Source of the DNA: an uncultured Campylobacter sp.
GTDB lineage: Bacteria; Campylobacterota; Campylobacteria; Campylobacterales; Campylobacteraceae
Direction: 5' to 3'
DNA length: 64,000 nucleotides
NCBI RefSeq assembly: GCF_937959485.1
Contig: NZ_CALGPY010000007.1
Span: 62,001 to 126,000 of the forward strand
Part shown: piece by piece, positions 46,201-53,783 of the stretch
Numbering within the stretch: the first letter of the stretch is position 1
Layout of the letters: each line of letters starts with the position of its first letter
Program-made: the position numbers and the translations under genes
The notes under the pieces: model-generated
What the model was told of the DNA's origin: nothing
Seen by the model: only the letters and a program-made list of their open reading frames with translations
The model's database searches: none

Positions 46201-48351
46201 GCTTTAAAGGTAGGACATGATCTAAGCCTTCATAGCTTAAGGGATAGCTATAATTACGATAGCAAATCAAGTTCCATAGGGGCAGGCATAGGCATAAGCG
46301 GAACTAAAACAACCTCCGATCCGGACAATCCCTATGACATAAGCAACAACATAGTAAGGTATAAGGATTCTAAGCTTTCAAGCATAAACGCCAACTACTC
46401 CAGATCCAAATCAAGCACTACGGTAAAACAGACCGTGCTATCTAGTATAACTGCTAAAGAGCTAAACATAGAGGTAGGATCTAACACAGATCTAAAAGGT
46501 TCGTTAATAGCCGCAGGCTACTATGATGAGAATGGAAACTTCATAGATAACGGCAAGCTTAGATTAAAAACAGACAGCCTAACATTCTCAAATTTAAGTA
46601 ACACTAGATACGACAAATCAAATTCTTTAAGCATAGGGGCAAATTATGCTTTTAAAGATCCGCAACAGGGAAGCGAAAGCAAAGAGAACGATACCCAAGC
46701 TAAGGATAGCCAAAACGCTCAATCTAAAGAAAGCTCTACCGATCCTAAGTCTAAAATTTCATCGATTAACTACGCTAATAATAGAAACCTATCCTACTCT
46801 ATGAGTAAGAGCTTAGCTACTATAGGCAGAGGAGAGCTTATAGTAGGAGATAAAGATATAAGCTCTTTAAGCAAAGATGAGCTTGCTTCTTTACAATCTG
46901 ATCCTAACAATAAAGCTCTATATAACTCAGACGATCTTACGAGATTAAACAGAGACAGCTCTAAGCTAAGCAAGGAGCTATACTCTACTAAGCTAAACTC
47001 TAACGTTGATGCAAGCGTGGATATGAGGCTCTTTAGCGAAGGGGGAAGGAATGAGATAAAGGATGAGCTTAATAGGGGTAGTGCGATAGACGAAGCGATA
47101 AATTTAATAGCCACTACCGAGAATGCGAAAGTCTCTAAAATATTTGATTATATCGGAGGCTTTACTAGCGGATACGATAAAGATAGTATGTCGCTTGCGG
47201 CAAATCTTGACGTACTAAACGATCCTAGTGCCGATATATTTAAAAAGCAACGAGCCGCACAGGATATAGCAAATCAAATGGGGGTAAAGGTTAAATTTGC
47301 CAATCTAAATAGAGGAAGCGGAGGAAAATTTAACTCAGACGATCCGAATGCCGTATATATCAATACGAAGCACATTAGCAATGCGAAAGAATTTATGACA
47401 TCTTTGCGACACGAGCTTGTTCATCGCAGCGATAATAAACGAGGCTCTTTCATACCTAAAGATCCCGCGCAAAATCAATTCGCTACCAACTATGCCCTAG
47501 GCATGTTAAGTATGTCGGAAAAGGCTTTAAGATTAAACGGTAGAAGCCTTAACGACTATTCGCCCAAAGTAAATCCTAACGATAAAACCGTAGTAGCCGA
47601 TACCAGATACTTTTACTCGCTGGACCAGAGGAAGAGTGATGATGCTGCTGTGGCAGCTGTTCTGCCTATTATAGAGGCAGCCTCCGCTTCTATCTTTTTT
47701 ATTAAGACTAGACAGTTATCAAAAGATTTTGGAAATTGGTTAACAAATTGGTATGAAGGCGATCAATACAATGCTTACTGGAATTATCCTGGAAAATATC
47801 CTGACAATGGCGGCACTACAAAGGAACGATCAAACATAAATTATGATAGAATTCTAAACGATTTAGAAAATAAAAATATACAGGCAAGAAGCTGGGACAA
47901 AAATGATCATATAAAAATATTCCCTAAAAATAGAGAAGAAAAACTACCATACACTCAAATGCCTCAATCGCCTATAAAACCAGAATTAACGATCGGCGGC
48001 GGAGTGCAGCTACAAAAAGAGCGCGGAGGACGTCCTTACACTCAAGTACCTCAATCGCCTATAAAACCCGAATTAACGATCGGCGGCGGTATTCAGGGTA
48101 GAGAAACGGGATTTGGGGAGAATATACGTTATGCAGACAATGCAAAAGATGCCAAAAGAGTTGGTAGTAACGCAGCGGCAAATGAGTTAGCAAAAACACG
48201 AGATTATGCAGATGCGCATGCTCTAAAAGAAGCGAATTTAGATGGTCAATTTGATAAAATACCTTCACATTATGATATATATTATCATAAGGAAAGTAAA
48301 ACTATATTTTTGAAGCATAAAACTACCGGGCGAATGATAGAAGCCCAGTAA
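40261..48351 (+). CDS. two-partner secretion exoprotein, CdiA/filamentous-hemagglutinin type
   Basis: 2696 residues. A long signal peptide (residues ~30-52, LAALLLIGLLAPCFSYC) precedes the TPS domain with NxxGI motif (IIANPSGINVNGATIINSS). Then come many 20-residue hemagglutinin repeats (GNINLS... / DLNLISK...), a coiled region near residues 1740-1810, and a Ser/Gly-rich region duplicated in the downstream orphan. After about residue 2266 the sequence is unique: a HELVH zincin-like motif at residue 2384, two 29-residue Pro-rich repeats (TQMPQSPIKPELTIGGG), and an 84-residue C-terminal module (YADAHALKEANLDG ... DIYYHKESKTIFLKHKT) that resembles polymorphic-toxin C-termini. It is exported by the preceding TpsB and is likely a CDI toxin carrier. 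Confidence 0.88.
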   Translation: MQILCLSSIFNGARRLSAPTDTKEYFGVFTQAKKRLAALLLIGLLAPCFSYCEIIPDNSAPVNHRASVSQTPNAPATQIDIASPNDKGISINEYSKLNTPKEGTVFNNSQGGAISKTAGYIPPNPRLNRGEAKLIINQVNSPLPSNLQGNIEIAGRKADLIIANPSGINVNGATIINSSSTTLSTAKPTYENGHLKSLNISKDGSINIGANGLNDNGDYLNVISNSLKLEGKIYANEINVVATDGKVSLKNTNSGLRQDNLKIEQEGGSHPKGVSIDSSALGGMYAGKINIISTKDGAGINNKGAILADSSLKIDANGDLINEGKLGSNGQAQISSKTISNQKGSKISASNLDIKAPSVENRGNIQANTLKLKADRLDNIKGTISSSSALKIEAKSLSNKDRAVIGAAKSERLKELSLDESRDSFKTGAIPPSKNELSIISADHISNIGGAILSNESYLDIKESLLNDNSLMVLRALDSEIPNFYNLSGSTFIVQEGLSLRGNNLRNESSKIISLGGALLGYDSIDNSKGSILSGGNLIINKGALNNEEGLISSKGDLALNLDSLSALGKLSSDGSLYLGLKDDLSYNGGIYASGDIYLNLQGNFIALQRLISNKDLIINAKGIKNESIIAALGNLALKAKEQILNLGSLIARGKLITNSESLINKKALVYAQDGIALNAKNILNQDASNILSGGDIVINTSFLSNEALSNIISQRNLNIFNERGGEGKADEITNASSLIYARGTLNIGAKKLNNRSVNEPVKRVQSTGYNIDFTCNGDGWGCSGVAIPLKVNAAEIKERILKQNPNISQDELNAKIMEELSKQDMNLYVLSLYKNTRLPGEDTRLYDAITLSLKDNLFGIRRSKPHKKERLRQISYSINKEYITEDSLSKFMGSNIISAGDSNLNIDELNNDKSVIYAYNDLSLNVKSLNNRSLSLNHSITSQAEYRWKHKSHGGKGGYSDQKNIYYSQPAIASIIGAKKDIKGYAGDISNLNSHGQINSGNAPTLIKEAFSKIDYSLIGKGLLNPNALNLNKNDLAPSLNNEADMQDIIRPSYINNLFSPISSKFYNTFYVYSELIPDFSYMHNKLSLLYDKKRTSLNSSEEEDDGTLLSSAPSLIYAGGNINLSVNGDLRNEGIIYAGSNMNLKAGSVSNLNSASIIAANALSISANKDIINTSSLIQGRSVSLNAGRDIVHKTLSKEISLNRAYGDQSSTYIGTISNIKSIEGDVALNAARDITVTGASIDSAANLILNAAKDVNINSAEEKLSYNFKSKGGYYKEDIVKNTSSKLNSKDNILIKAGGIAISGADINAHNGDALLQAKNSINLSGDIDSNYYESEFKEKGFASKKSTTTKALNQSVVPTSIRAKNIMLSSQEADINIAGSALKAKEAIDMQAGNNINISPLSYNSLNYKNSSKSSLGGLKASMDMHSLYKRNLQSSSLSSETGDINLRAKNDLGLISADISSGRNLNLGAGNSINILAAKEYKEELSAHKRRRFNPISVLNYPVTIAASVGAMDNIALEAGIEKIGGSNFTEIYRSDYNSKQVKEGISKLSDIKAAGDIGLNSPTAFITSNMKAGGDINVDAKNLTISAAANEYSEHNVAKSSSLSITKARDALKQMKPKSIDEFKKDTSIKVKLADASYDKSNTNLYGTETVSSNMEAKNITLRGDNSLSVIGSSLKAEEDLNLISKDGNINIINSTDTASSSSSSKHLEGSLSLTVQNEYAQIAPAAIALQEAIKQLNQTKKQYKEYKDQKNALQDKLVELKNRYKAKEVGIDYSDIEDLQNIIEDVKDEEKYYLSNIALATANVASKTAALISQGAAASSSWVTWGFSVGASAELSGTTSKDSSKSSNSVASNLSGKNIKILTDSNKDTSINIKGSNLYANNDIYLNTHNLFMDASQDSYEAKQSSKTISGRVSATMYGGGGGSAGLDYSKSNMKEQSLSHNNAKVYAGHNIYALASNDALIKGANLRADNALALKVGHDLSLHSLRDSYNYDSKSSSIGAGIGISGTKTTSDPDNPYDISNNIVRYKDSKLSSINANYSRSKSSTTVKQTVLSSITAKELNIEVGSNTDLKGSLIAAGYYDENGNFIDNGKLRLKTDSLTFSNLSNTRYDKSNSLSIGANYAFKDPQQGSESKENDTQAKDSQNAQSKESSTDPKSKISSINYANNRNLSYSMSKSLATIGRGELIVGDKDISSLSKDELASLQSDPNNKALYNSDDLTRLNRDSSKLSKELYSTKLNSNVDASVDMRLFSEGGRNEIKDELNRGSAIDEAINLIATTENAKVSKIFDYIGGFTSGYDKDSMSLAANLDVLNDPSADIFKKQRAAQDIANQMGVKVKFANLNRGSGGKFNSDDPNAVYINTKHISNAKEFMTSLRHELVHRSDNKRGSFIPKDPAQNQFATNYALGMLSMSEKALRLNGRSLNDYSPKVNPNDKTVVADTRYFYSLDQRKSDDAAVAAVLPIIEAASASIFFIKTRQLSKDFGNWLTNWYEGDQYNAYWNYPGKYPDNGGTTKERSNINYDRILNDLENKNIQARSWDKNDHIKIFPKNREEKLPYTQMPQSPIKPELTIGGGVQLQKERGGRPYTQVPQSPIKPELTIGGGIQGRETGFGENIRYADNAKDAKRVGSNAAANELAKTRDYADAHALKEANLDGQFDKIPSHYDIYYHKESKTIFLKHKTTGRMIEAQ

Positions 48352-50263
48352 ATTTGTAAATTTATGAGGAGCATAAATGACTACTATGTATGTTGCTTTT
48401 TATTTATCGTCGGATAAATATAACTTTGATTTTTCGGACTTGATCCTAGATGAGAAGACCAATGAATATAAAATTAGTTATATAAAAAAATATAAAATCG
48501 GCGACATAGATGAAAGGCGCGGCAAGGTTAGAAATAGCTGTAGATGGCTATGCTATACTGCCAAGAAAGAGTGCGTATTTACAAGCGATGCCTTAAAAGA
48601 TTTGTATGAAATTTTAAAAACGAACTTCGATGATATCAAAAAGAGGGTATCGGAATTAAATTTAGACGCCAATATCGATATAGTGATAGATATGACAGAA
48701 AAGGACGATATATATTCCATCGACTTTAGTAAAGAAATGATAAAAATGTGCGCCGAACTAAATGCCGATGTCTGCGTAGACGGGATATATTATTAATTTG
48801 TGTGGGGAGAGAGACGGCGTAGAAAATAAATTTCTAATACCCTGCTCAAAAGGTAAAAATGAATAAATTTATAAAGCAGCTTTCTTTCTTTACCCTTGCT
48901 CTTTTAACCGCCGCCCTCATCTCCCAAGGATCTGCCGCATCCTCTAGCTGGGTTACCTGGGGCTTTAGCGTCGGCGCCTCCGCAGAGCTTAGCGGAACCG
49001 CTTCTAAAGATAGCTCTAAATCAAGCAACTCCGTAGCCTCTAATCTTAGCGGCAAGAATATTAAAATTTTAACCGATAGCAATAAAGATACCGCTATAAA
49101 TATCAAAGGCTCAAATTTATATGCTAATAATGATATACACCTAAGCACTCATAATCTATTTATCGATGCTTCGCAAGATAGCTATGAAGCTAAGCAAAAC
49201 TCTAAAACCGTAAGCGGAAGAGTATCTGCTACTATGTATGGAGGCGGAGGAGGAAGCGCAGGGCTTGATTACTCTAAAAGCAATATGAAAGAGCAAAGCC
49301 TTAGCCACAATAATGCTAAAGTTTATGCAGGGCATAATATATATGCCTTAGCTAGTAACGACGCTTTAATAAAAGGAGCAAACCTTAGAGCGGATAACGC
49401 CTTAGCTTTAAAGGTAGGACATGATCTAAGCCTTCATAGCTTAAGGGATAGCTATAATTACGATAGCAAATCAAGTTCCATAGGGGCAGGCATAGGCATA
49501 AGCGGAACTAAAACAACCTCCGATCCGGACAATCCCTATGACATAAGCAACAACATAGTAAGGTATAAGGATTCTAAGCTTTCAAGCATAAACGCCAACT
49601 ACTCCAGATCCAAATCAAGCACTACGGTAAAACAGACCGTGCTATCTAGTATAACTGCTAAAGAGCTAAACATAGAGGTAGGATCTAACACAGATCTAAA
49701 AGGTTCGTTAATAGCCGCAGGCTACTATGATGAGAATGGAAACTTCATAGATAACGGCAAGCTTAGATTAAAAACAGACAGCCTAACATTCTCAAATTTA
49801 AGTAACACTAGATACGACAAATCAAATTCTTTAAGCATAGGGGCAAATTATGCTTTTAAAGATCCGCAACAGGGAAGCGAAAGCAAAGAGAACGATACCC
49901 AAGCTAAGGATAGCCAAAACGCTCAATCTAAAGAAAGCTCTACCGATCCTAAGTCTAAAATTTCATCGATTAACTACGCTAATAATAGAAACCTATCCTA
50001 CTCTATGAGTAAGAGCTTAGCTACTATAGGCAGAGGAGAGCTTATAGTAGGAGATAAAGATATAAGCTCTTTAAGCAAAGATGAGCTTGCTTCTTTACAA
50101 TCTGATCCTAACAATAAAGCTCTATATAACTCAGACGATCTTACTAGATTAAACAGAGATAGCTCCAAACTAAGCAAAGAGCTATACTCTACCAAGCTAA
50201 GCTCTAACGTCGATGCAAGCGTGGATATGAGGTTGTTTAGCGAAGGGGGAAGGGAAGAGATAA
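45703..50263 (+). repeat. 1.36-kb direct repeat between main and orphan cdiA genes
   Basis: 45703-47059 and 48907-50263 align without a gap at a constant offset of 3204 bp. Reading line by line, 46007-46940 is identical to 49211-50144 (934 bp), while both ends carry scattered substitutions. The identical core flanked by diverged ends indicates recent gene conversion or recombination. Crossing-over would delete 3204 bp and swap toxin modules. Confidence 0.92.
48377..48796 (+). CDS. probable CDI immunity protein, DUF4279-like
   Basis: 139 residues, acidic, cytosolic. It begins 25 bp after the main cdiA stop with ATGAGGAGC as ribosome-binding site, the classical position of cdiI. Features match DUF4279-type immunity proteins: an N-terminal strand-loop (YVAFYLSSDKYNFDFSDLIL), GDIDERRGKVRNSCRWLCYT, a central helix pair (LKDLYEILKTNFDDIKKRVS EL), and a terminal EMIKMCAELNADVCVDGIYY. 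It should neutralise the C-terminal module of the preceding protein; the match to DUF4279 is by eye. Confidence 0.7.
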   Translation: MTTMYVAFYLSSDKYNFDFSDLILDEKTNEYKISYIKKYKIGDIDERRGKVRNSCRWLCYTAKKECVFTSDALKDLYEILKTNFDDIKKRVSELNLDANIDIVIDMTEKDDIYSIDFSKEMIKMCAELNADVCVDGIYY

Positions 50264-52257
50264 AAAGGGATTATGAAGACGCCTCTACCATATACGATGC
50301 CATATACCAAATAGCAACTACCGATAGAGTTAGTATTAAAGACTTTTTCAGTGAAAACGGCAAAGGCTTTATGACGATAAACGCAGTAAGGCAAGAGCTA
50401 GCAAACAATCCCGAGCTAAGAGGGATGCTACAAAGCGATGAGCTTTCTGATCAAGAAAAACAAGCCATAACGCAAAACATCACAAGACAGGTAATGCTAA
50501 ATTTAGGCTACATCCCTAATCAAACAAAGACCATCTATACCGATGAGACCGGTAGAGACGGTAAGCAGATAATGGGCTTTTACTCCTTGCAGACCGGGCG
50601 CAGCTATATCAATATAAAAAACAATGAAAGCACAAAGGATCTAGTCGCTACCTCCGCTACAGAAAGCCAAAGAGCTATGGATCATCAAAGAGGCATAGAC
50701 TTCCTCCAAAACGAAGACGACCATTCTACTTATTCAAGAAATTTCGGAAACGCAGTCGCTAGATACTACGGATATGCTATTAGCTCATACGGCAGTGGCT
50801 ATGGCTCAGCTAAGATAAATAATAGGGGTAGCATTAATCAAAACTACTACGCAAGCAACAATAAAGAATTCTCTAGACTAGATAAACAGAAGGGAGCAAA
50901 TAGGCAGTTACATCAGGAAGAGGTGGAGTGGCTAAACGATAAGCAAAAAATAGCTAAATTTAAAGACTACATTCAAAAGGCTACCTCTAAGAGATATACG
51001 GACGATGAAGCAAAAAAGATACTGGCTAAAGGGGGAATATCTTTAAGCGATGAATCTTTTAACGAAGCCTACAAAGAAAGCTTAAGCGATGATGAGCTAG
51101 CGGATATAGGCTTGGCTAAGGAGTATATCAAACAAAGCGACTTCTATAATAAAGACCTAGACGGAACAAATGCCTTTAATCCTACTGCTTCTCAGTATGC
51201 GGAGAGGTATATGTATCTAAATGGCTTCATTAATAATCAAAATTTCTACATTGATAATCTAAAAGTAGATAAGCCTTTTCTAGATGATATAGCCGGTTTC
51301 GGGAAAGGCTTTATTTCTGGAGGATGGAATTTTATTTCTAATTCGGTTGAAGGAGCATATGATACTGCTAAAGGAGCATATAATAAGATAGCTACAGAAG
51401 GTATATACAATTTAGCCGTTGAAGGAAAGCGCAAACTAGCTAGTATCGATCCGATAGAAGTGGCAAAGGGCGCAGCAAACTATATGTCGGATACCTTTGA
51501 CTCGGCGCAAATCGGCTTTTATAAGGGCAATTTAGATATGGTGCTGGCAGACTATGAAGCCGTAACCAAAAGGGATACCGAGGCCGCAGCTTCACTACTC
51601 CCTGTCTCTAAAGGTGCAAAGGCAGCAGAGGGCTTAAAAAATATCGAGAAGGTGATTCCTGACGGTAAGACTATGGGAAATGCCAAGTTAGCAAAAGCCC
51701 AGGGTGGAGATATTGGTGGAGCCGCAATAAAAGGGACACCCGAAAACAAGATTGCTAAGCCTGCGCTATCTAAAGAGCAGGTAAAGAGAGTATTTGTAGA
51801 TAGTAAAAGTGCAAATTCTGATCTAGCTACTTTAGTGAATAACATAAAAGCGGATTATATAGTTACATCAAAAGGGATTACATTTAGCGTCAAAGATCTT
51901 AAAAATCTATTAGCTTTACAAGGAACATCAAAAAATGTAGGAAAGTGGGAAGGTCTAACAGGCGCATCATTTGAAGAGATATTCTCAAGAGCGCCGAAAG
52001 ACTGGAAAGTAGTACTACAAAATGACGGTAATGGAATAAAATTTGTGGAAATTGTAGATGGAAAAAAGATAGACAGGGTCAGAATACATGCACCGGAAAA
52101 TAATCCAGATTTACCAAGCACTGCAAATACCAATAATGGATGGGTTTTAAGAATTCATGCTAGTAGGAAAAAGTATTTTGATGATTCCGGTAAAATATTA
52201 GGACGTAATACTGATGAAACCCATATCCCAATAAAAGGAAACCCAAATGCAAATTGA
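48859..52257 (+). CDS. orphan CdiA 3' module with new signal-peptide-like start
   Basis: 1132 residues. The first 16 residues (MNKFIKQLSFFTLALL) replace the main gene's sequence; after this it copies the main protein for about 450 residues. From 50264 it is different: a pretoxin-like region (QRAMDHQRGIDFLQNEDDHS ... LHQEEVEWLNDKQK), helical hydrophobic segments, and a C-terminal domain ending GWVLRIHASRKKYFDDSGK ... THIPIKGNPNAN of unknown activity. It lacks the TPS domain, so export through TpsB is not expected. The fused leader scores by eye as a Sec signal peptide ending near GSA, with AAAGG before the ATG. The first immunity gene overlaps its 3' end by 11 bp. Confidence 0.75.
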   Translation: MNKFIKQLSFFTLALLTAALISQGSAASSSWVTWGFSVGASAELSGTASKDSSKSSNSVASNLSGKNIKILTDSNKDTAINIKGSNLYANNDIHLSTHNLFIDASQDSYEAKQNSKTVSGRVSATMYGGGGGSAGLDYSKSNMKEQSLSHNNAKVYAGHNIYALASNDALIKGANLRADNALALKVGHDLSLHSLRDSYNYDSKSSSIGAGIGISGTKTTSDPDNPYDISNNIVRYKDSKLSSINANYSRSKSSTTVKQTVLSSITAKELNIEVGSNTDLKGSLIAAGYYDENGNFIDNGKLRLKTDSLTFSNLSNTRYDKSNSLSIGANYAFKDPQQGSESKENDTQAKDSQNAQSKESSTDPKSKISSINYANNRNLSYSMSKSLATIGRGELIVGDKDISSLSKDELASLQSDPNNKALYNSDDLTRLNRDSSKLSKELYSTKLSSNVDASVDMRLFSEGGREEIKRDYEDASTIYDAIYQIATTDRVSIKDFFSENGKGFMTINAVRQELANNPELRGMLQSDELSDQEKQAITQNITRQVMLNLGYIPNQTKTIYTDETGRDGKQIMGFYSLQTGRSYINIKNNESTKDLVATSATESQRAMDHQRGIDFLQNEDDHSTYSRNFGNAVARYYGYAISSYGSGYGSAKINNRGSINQNYYASNNKEFSRLDKQKGANRQLHQEEVEWLNDKQKIAKFKDYIQKATSKRYTDDEAKKILAKGGISLSDESFNEAYKESLSDDELADIGLAKEYIKQSDFYNKDLDGTNAFNPTASQYAERYMYLNGFINNQNFYIDNLKVDKPFLDDIAGFGKGFISGGWNFISNSVEGAYDTAKGAYNKIATEGIYNLAVEGKRKLASIDPIEVAKGAANYMSDTFDSAQIGFYKGNLDMVLADYEAVTKRDTEAAASLLPVSKGAKAAEGLKNIEKVIPDGKTMGNAKLAKAQGGDIGGAAIKGTPENKIAKPALSKEQVKRVFVDSKSANSDLATLVNNIKADYIVTSKGITFSVKDLKNLLALQGTSKNVGKWEGLTGASFEEIFSRAPKDWKVVLQNDGNGIKFVEIVDGKKIDRVRIHAPENNPDLPSTANTNNGWVLRIHASRKKYFDDSGKILGRNTDETHIPIKGNPNAN

Positions 52258-52639
52258 CGGAAAAGAGATATTTGAGAAAGGCGGTCTTATGTTTTATTTA
52301 AGCCTAATGGCTTCTTTTGAATACCAGGATAAATATATCGCTCATCCTACGGCTAAATATTATGAAAGTCCATCTGAAATGGCAGATCTTTTATATACCG
52401 AATGCGAAAATGCTTTATTGGAGCGGTTTGAATTTTGTTTCCTGCCATACGAGAGAGATGCACTAAAAGAACTTATGGAGCTTATGAATAAATATCTTAA
52501 AGACGGCAGCTTGCTGGAAGGCATAGGCGAATATCTAGTCTATCATAATAAATCCTGGATAGAGGTCAGAGAGCTAGCTCTAAAAACAATCCATATTTTT
52601 GGCTACGAGCTTGACGACTTTGACTACGACCCTGATTGA
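52247..52639 (+). CDS. orphan-CDI immunity protein, copy 1
   Basis: 130 residues, acidic, cytosolic. Conserved features shared by the three copies are MQIDGKEIFEKGGLMFYLS, SPSEMADLLYTEC, FEFCFLPYERDALKELMEL and NKSWIEVRELALKT. Its ATG lies within the last codons of the orphan cdiA, whose AAAAGGAAACCC tail provides the ribosome-binding site. By position it is the cognate immunity gene of the orphan toxin. No named family recognised. Confidence 0.75.
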   Translation: MQIDGKEIFEKGGLMFYLSLMASFEYQDKYIAHPTAKYYESPSEMADLLYTECENALLERFEFCFLPYERDALKELMELMNKYLKDGSLLEGIGEYLVYHNKSWIEVRELALKTIHIFGYELDDFDYDPD

Positions 52640-52674
52640 GGTCGAAATCCACATCCCAATAAAAGGAAACCCAA

Positions 52675-53064
52675 ATGCAAATTAACGGAAAAGAGATATT
52701 TGAGAAAGGCGGTCTTATGTTTTATTTAAGCCGAATGGCTTCTTTGGAACATCAAGATAAATATCTAGTGCATGCCACAGCTAAATCTTACGAAGACCCA
52801 TCAGAAATGGCGGAACTACTATGTGATGAATGCTGGCGAGCCCTTGACGAAAAATTTGAATTCTGCTTCTTACCCTATGAAAGAGAGATCTTAAAAGAGC
52901 TTGCAGAGCTTATTTATAAATACTTTAAAGATCAAAGCCTGCTAGAAGGAGATACCTACGATTATCTAGTCTATCAGAACAAATCCTGGATAGAGGTCAG
53001 AGAGTTGGCCTTAAAGACCTTGCATATTTTCGGATATGATTTAGGTGACTTTGATCTGTATTAA
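52675..53064 (+). CDS. orphan-CDI immunity protein, copy 2
   Basis: 129 residues, a close paralogue of copy 1 with identical first positions (GKEIFEKGGLMFYLS) and divergence in the middle (HATAKSYEDPSEMAELLCDE CWRALDEK) and tail (DLGDFDLY). It begins exactly 428 bp after copy 1. The upstream 35 bp repeat the orphan toxin's 3' tail including its ribosome-binding site, so the duplicated unit carried toxin end plus immunity gene. It may protect against variant toxins of kin. Confidence 0.75.
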   Translation: MQINGKEIFEKGGLMFYLSRMASLEHQDKYLVHATAKSYEDPSEMAELLCDECWRALDEKFEFCFLPYEREILKELAELIYKYFKDQSLLEGDTYDYLVYQNKSWIEVRELALKTLHIFGYDLGDFDLY

Positions 53065-53102
53065 GCTCACGGAGCCAGCACTTAAATAAAAAGGAAACCC
53101 AA

Positions 53103-53489
53103 ATGCAAATTAACGGAAAAGAGATATTTAAGAAAGGCACTCTTATGTGCCGCCTAAGTCGAATGGCTTCTTTGGAGTATCAGGACAAATATATCGTTTA
53201 TCCCACAATCAATAAATATGAAGATCCGTCGAAAATGGCAGAACTTTTATATACCGAATGCAGAAACGCTTTATTGGAGCAATTTGAATTTTGCTTCCTG
53301 CCATACGAGAGAGATGCACTAAGAGAGCTTATGGAGCTCATAGATAGATACTTTAAAGATCAAAGCCTACTAGAAGGCGTATGTGAATATTTGATCTATC
53401 ATAATAAATCATGGGTAGAAGTCAGAGAGTTAGCCTTAAAGACTTTGTATACCTTCGGATATGATTTGGAAGACTTCGACTATGATTAA
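53103..53489 (+). CDS. orphan-CDI immunity protein, copy 3
   Basis: 128 residues, third paralogue, again exactly 428 bp after copy 2. It opens MQINGKEIFKKGTLMCRLS and keeps FEFCFLPYERDALRELMEL and the charged C-terminus (LEDFDYD). The AAAAGGAAACCC ribosome-binding tract is preserved. It has changed most in the first 40 residues. Immediately after it a third cdiA fragment begins. Confidence 0.75.
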   Translation: MQINGKEIFKKGTLMCRLSRMASLEYQDKYIVYPTINKYEDPSKMAELLYTECRNALLEQFEFCFLPYERDALRELMELIDRYFKDQSLLEGVCEYLIYHNKSWVEVRELALKTLYTFGYDLEDFDYD

Positions 53490-53510
53490 ACTCGGATTAG
53501 ACCAGGCAGA

Positions 53511-53783
53511 ATGAAATTTATCCTATATATCTTTAATCTGCTGCTATGCCTAAGTGCCTGGGCTTCTATAGATATTAATGGCATAAGCAATAGCAAATCT
53601 AGCTCCATAGCAGCAGGTATAGGCATAAGTGGAACTAAAACAAACTCCGATCCGGACAATCCCTTTGACATAAGTAACAACATAGTAAGCTATTCAAATT
53701 CCAAACTCTCAAGCATAAACGCTAACTACTCTAGATCAAAATCAAGCACTATAAAATTTAAAAATTCCCAACAAGGAAATAAA
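53511..53783 (+). pseudogene. third cdiA fragment with signal-peptide-like start and internal deletion
   Basis: The frame starts MKFILYIFNLLLCLSAWA (signal-peptide-like) and runs into SNSKSSSIAAGIGISG ... SNNIVSYSNSKLSSINANYS, a diverged copy of the repeat region at 46255-46430 and 49459-49634. After a jump it continues FKNSQQGNK, corresponding to FKDPQQGSE about 220 bp further on in the other copies. It then fuses in frame with the next gene. It is a recombination scar of an earlier orphan module; the leader parallels the one on the 48859 gene. Confidence 0.65.

Larger units (their letters stand above)
52220..53489 (+). repeat. tandem triplication, exact 428-bp period
   Basis: Starts at 52247, 52675 and 53103 are spaced 428 and 428 bp although the genes are 393, 390 and 387 bp; shorter genes have correspondingly longer gaps (35 and 38 bp). 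Each unit begins with a remnant of the orphan cdiA 3' end (CCCAATAAAAGGAAACCCAA), degraded in the third. Confidence 0.9.
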
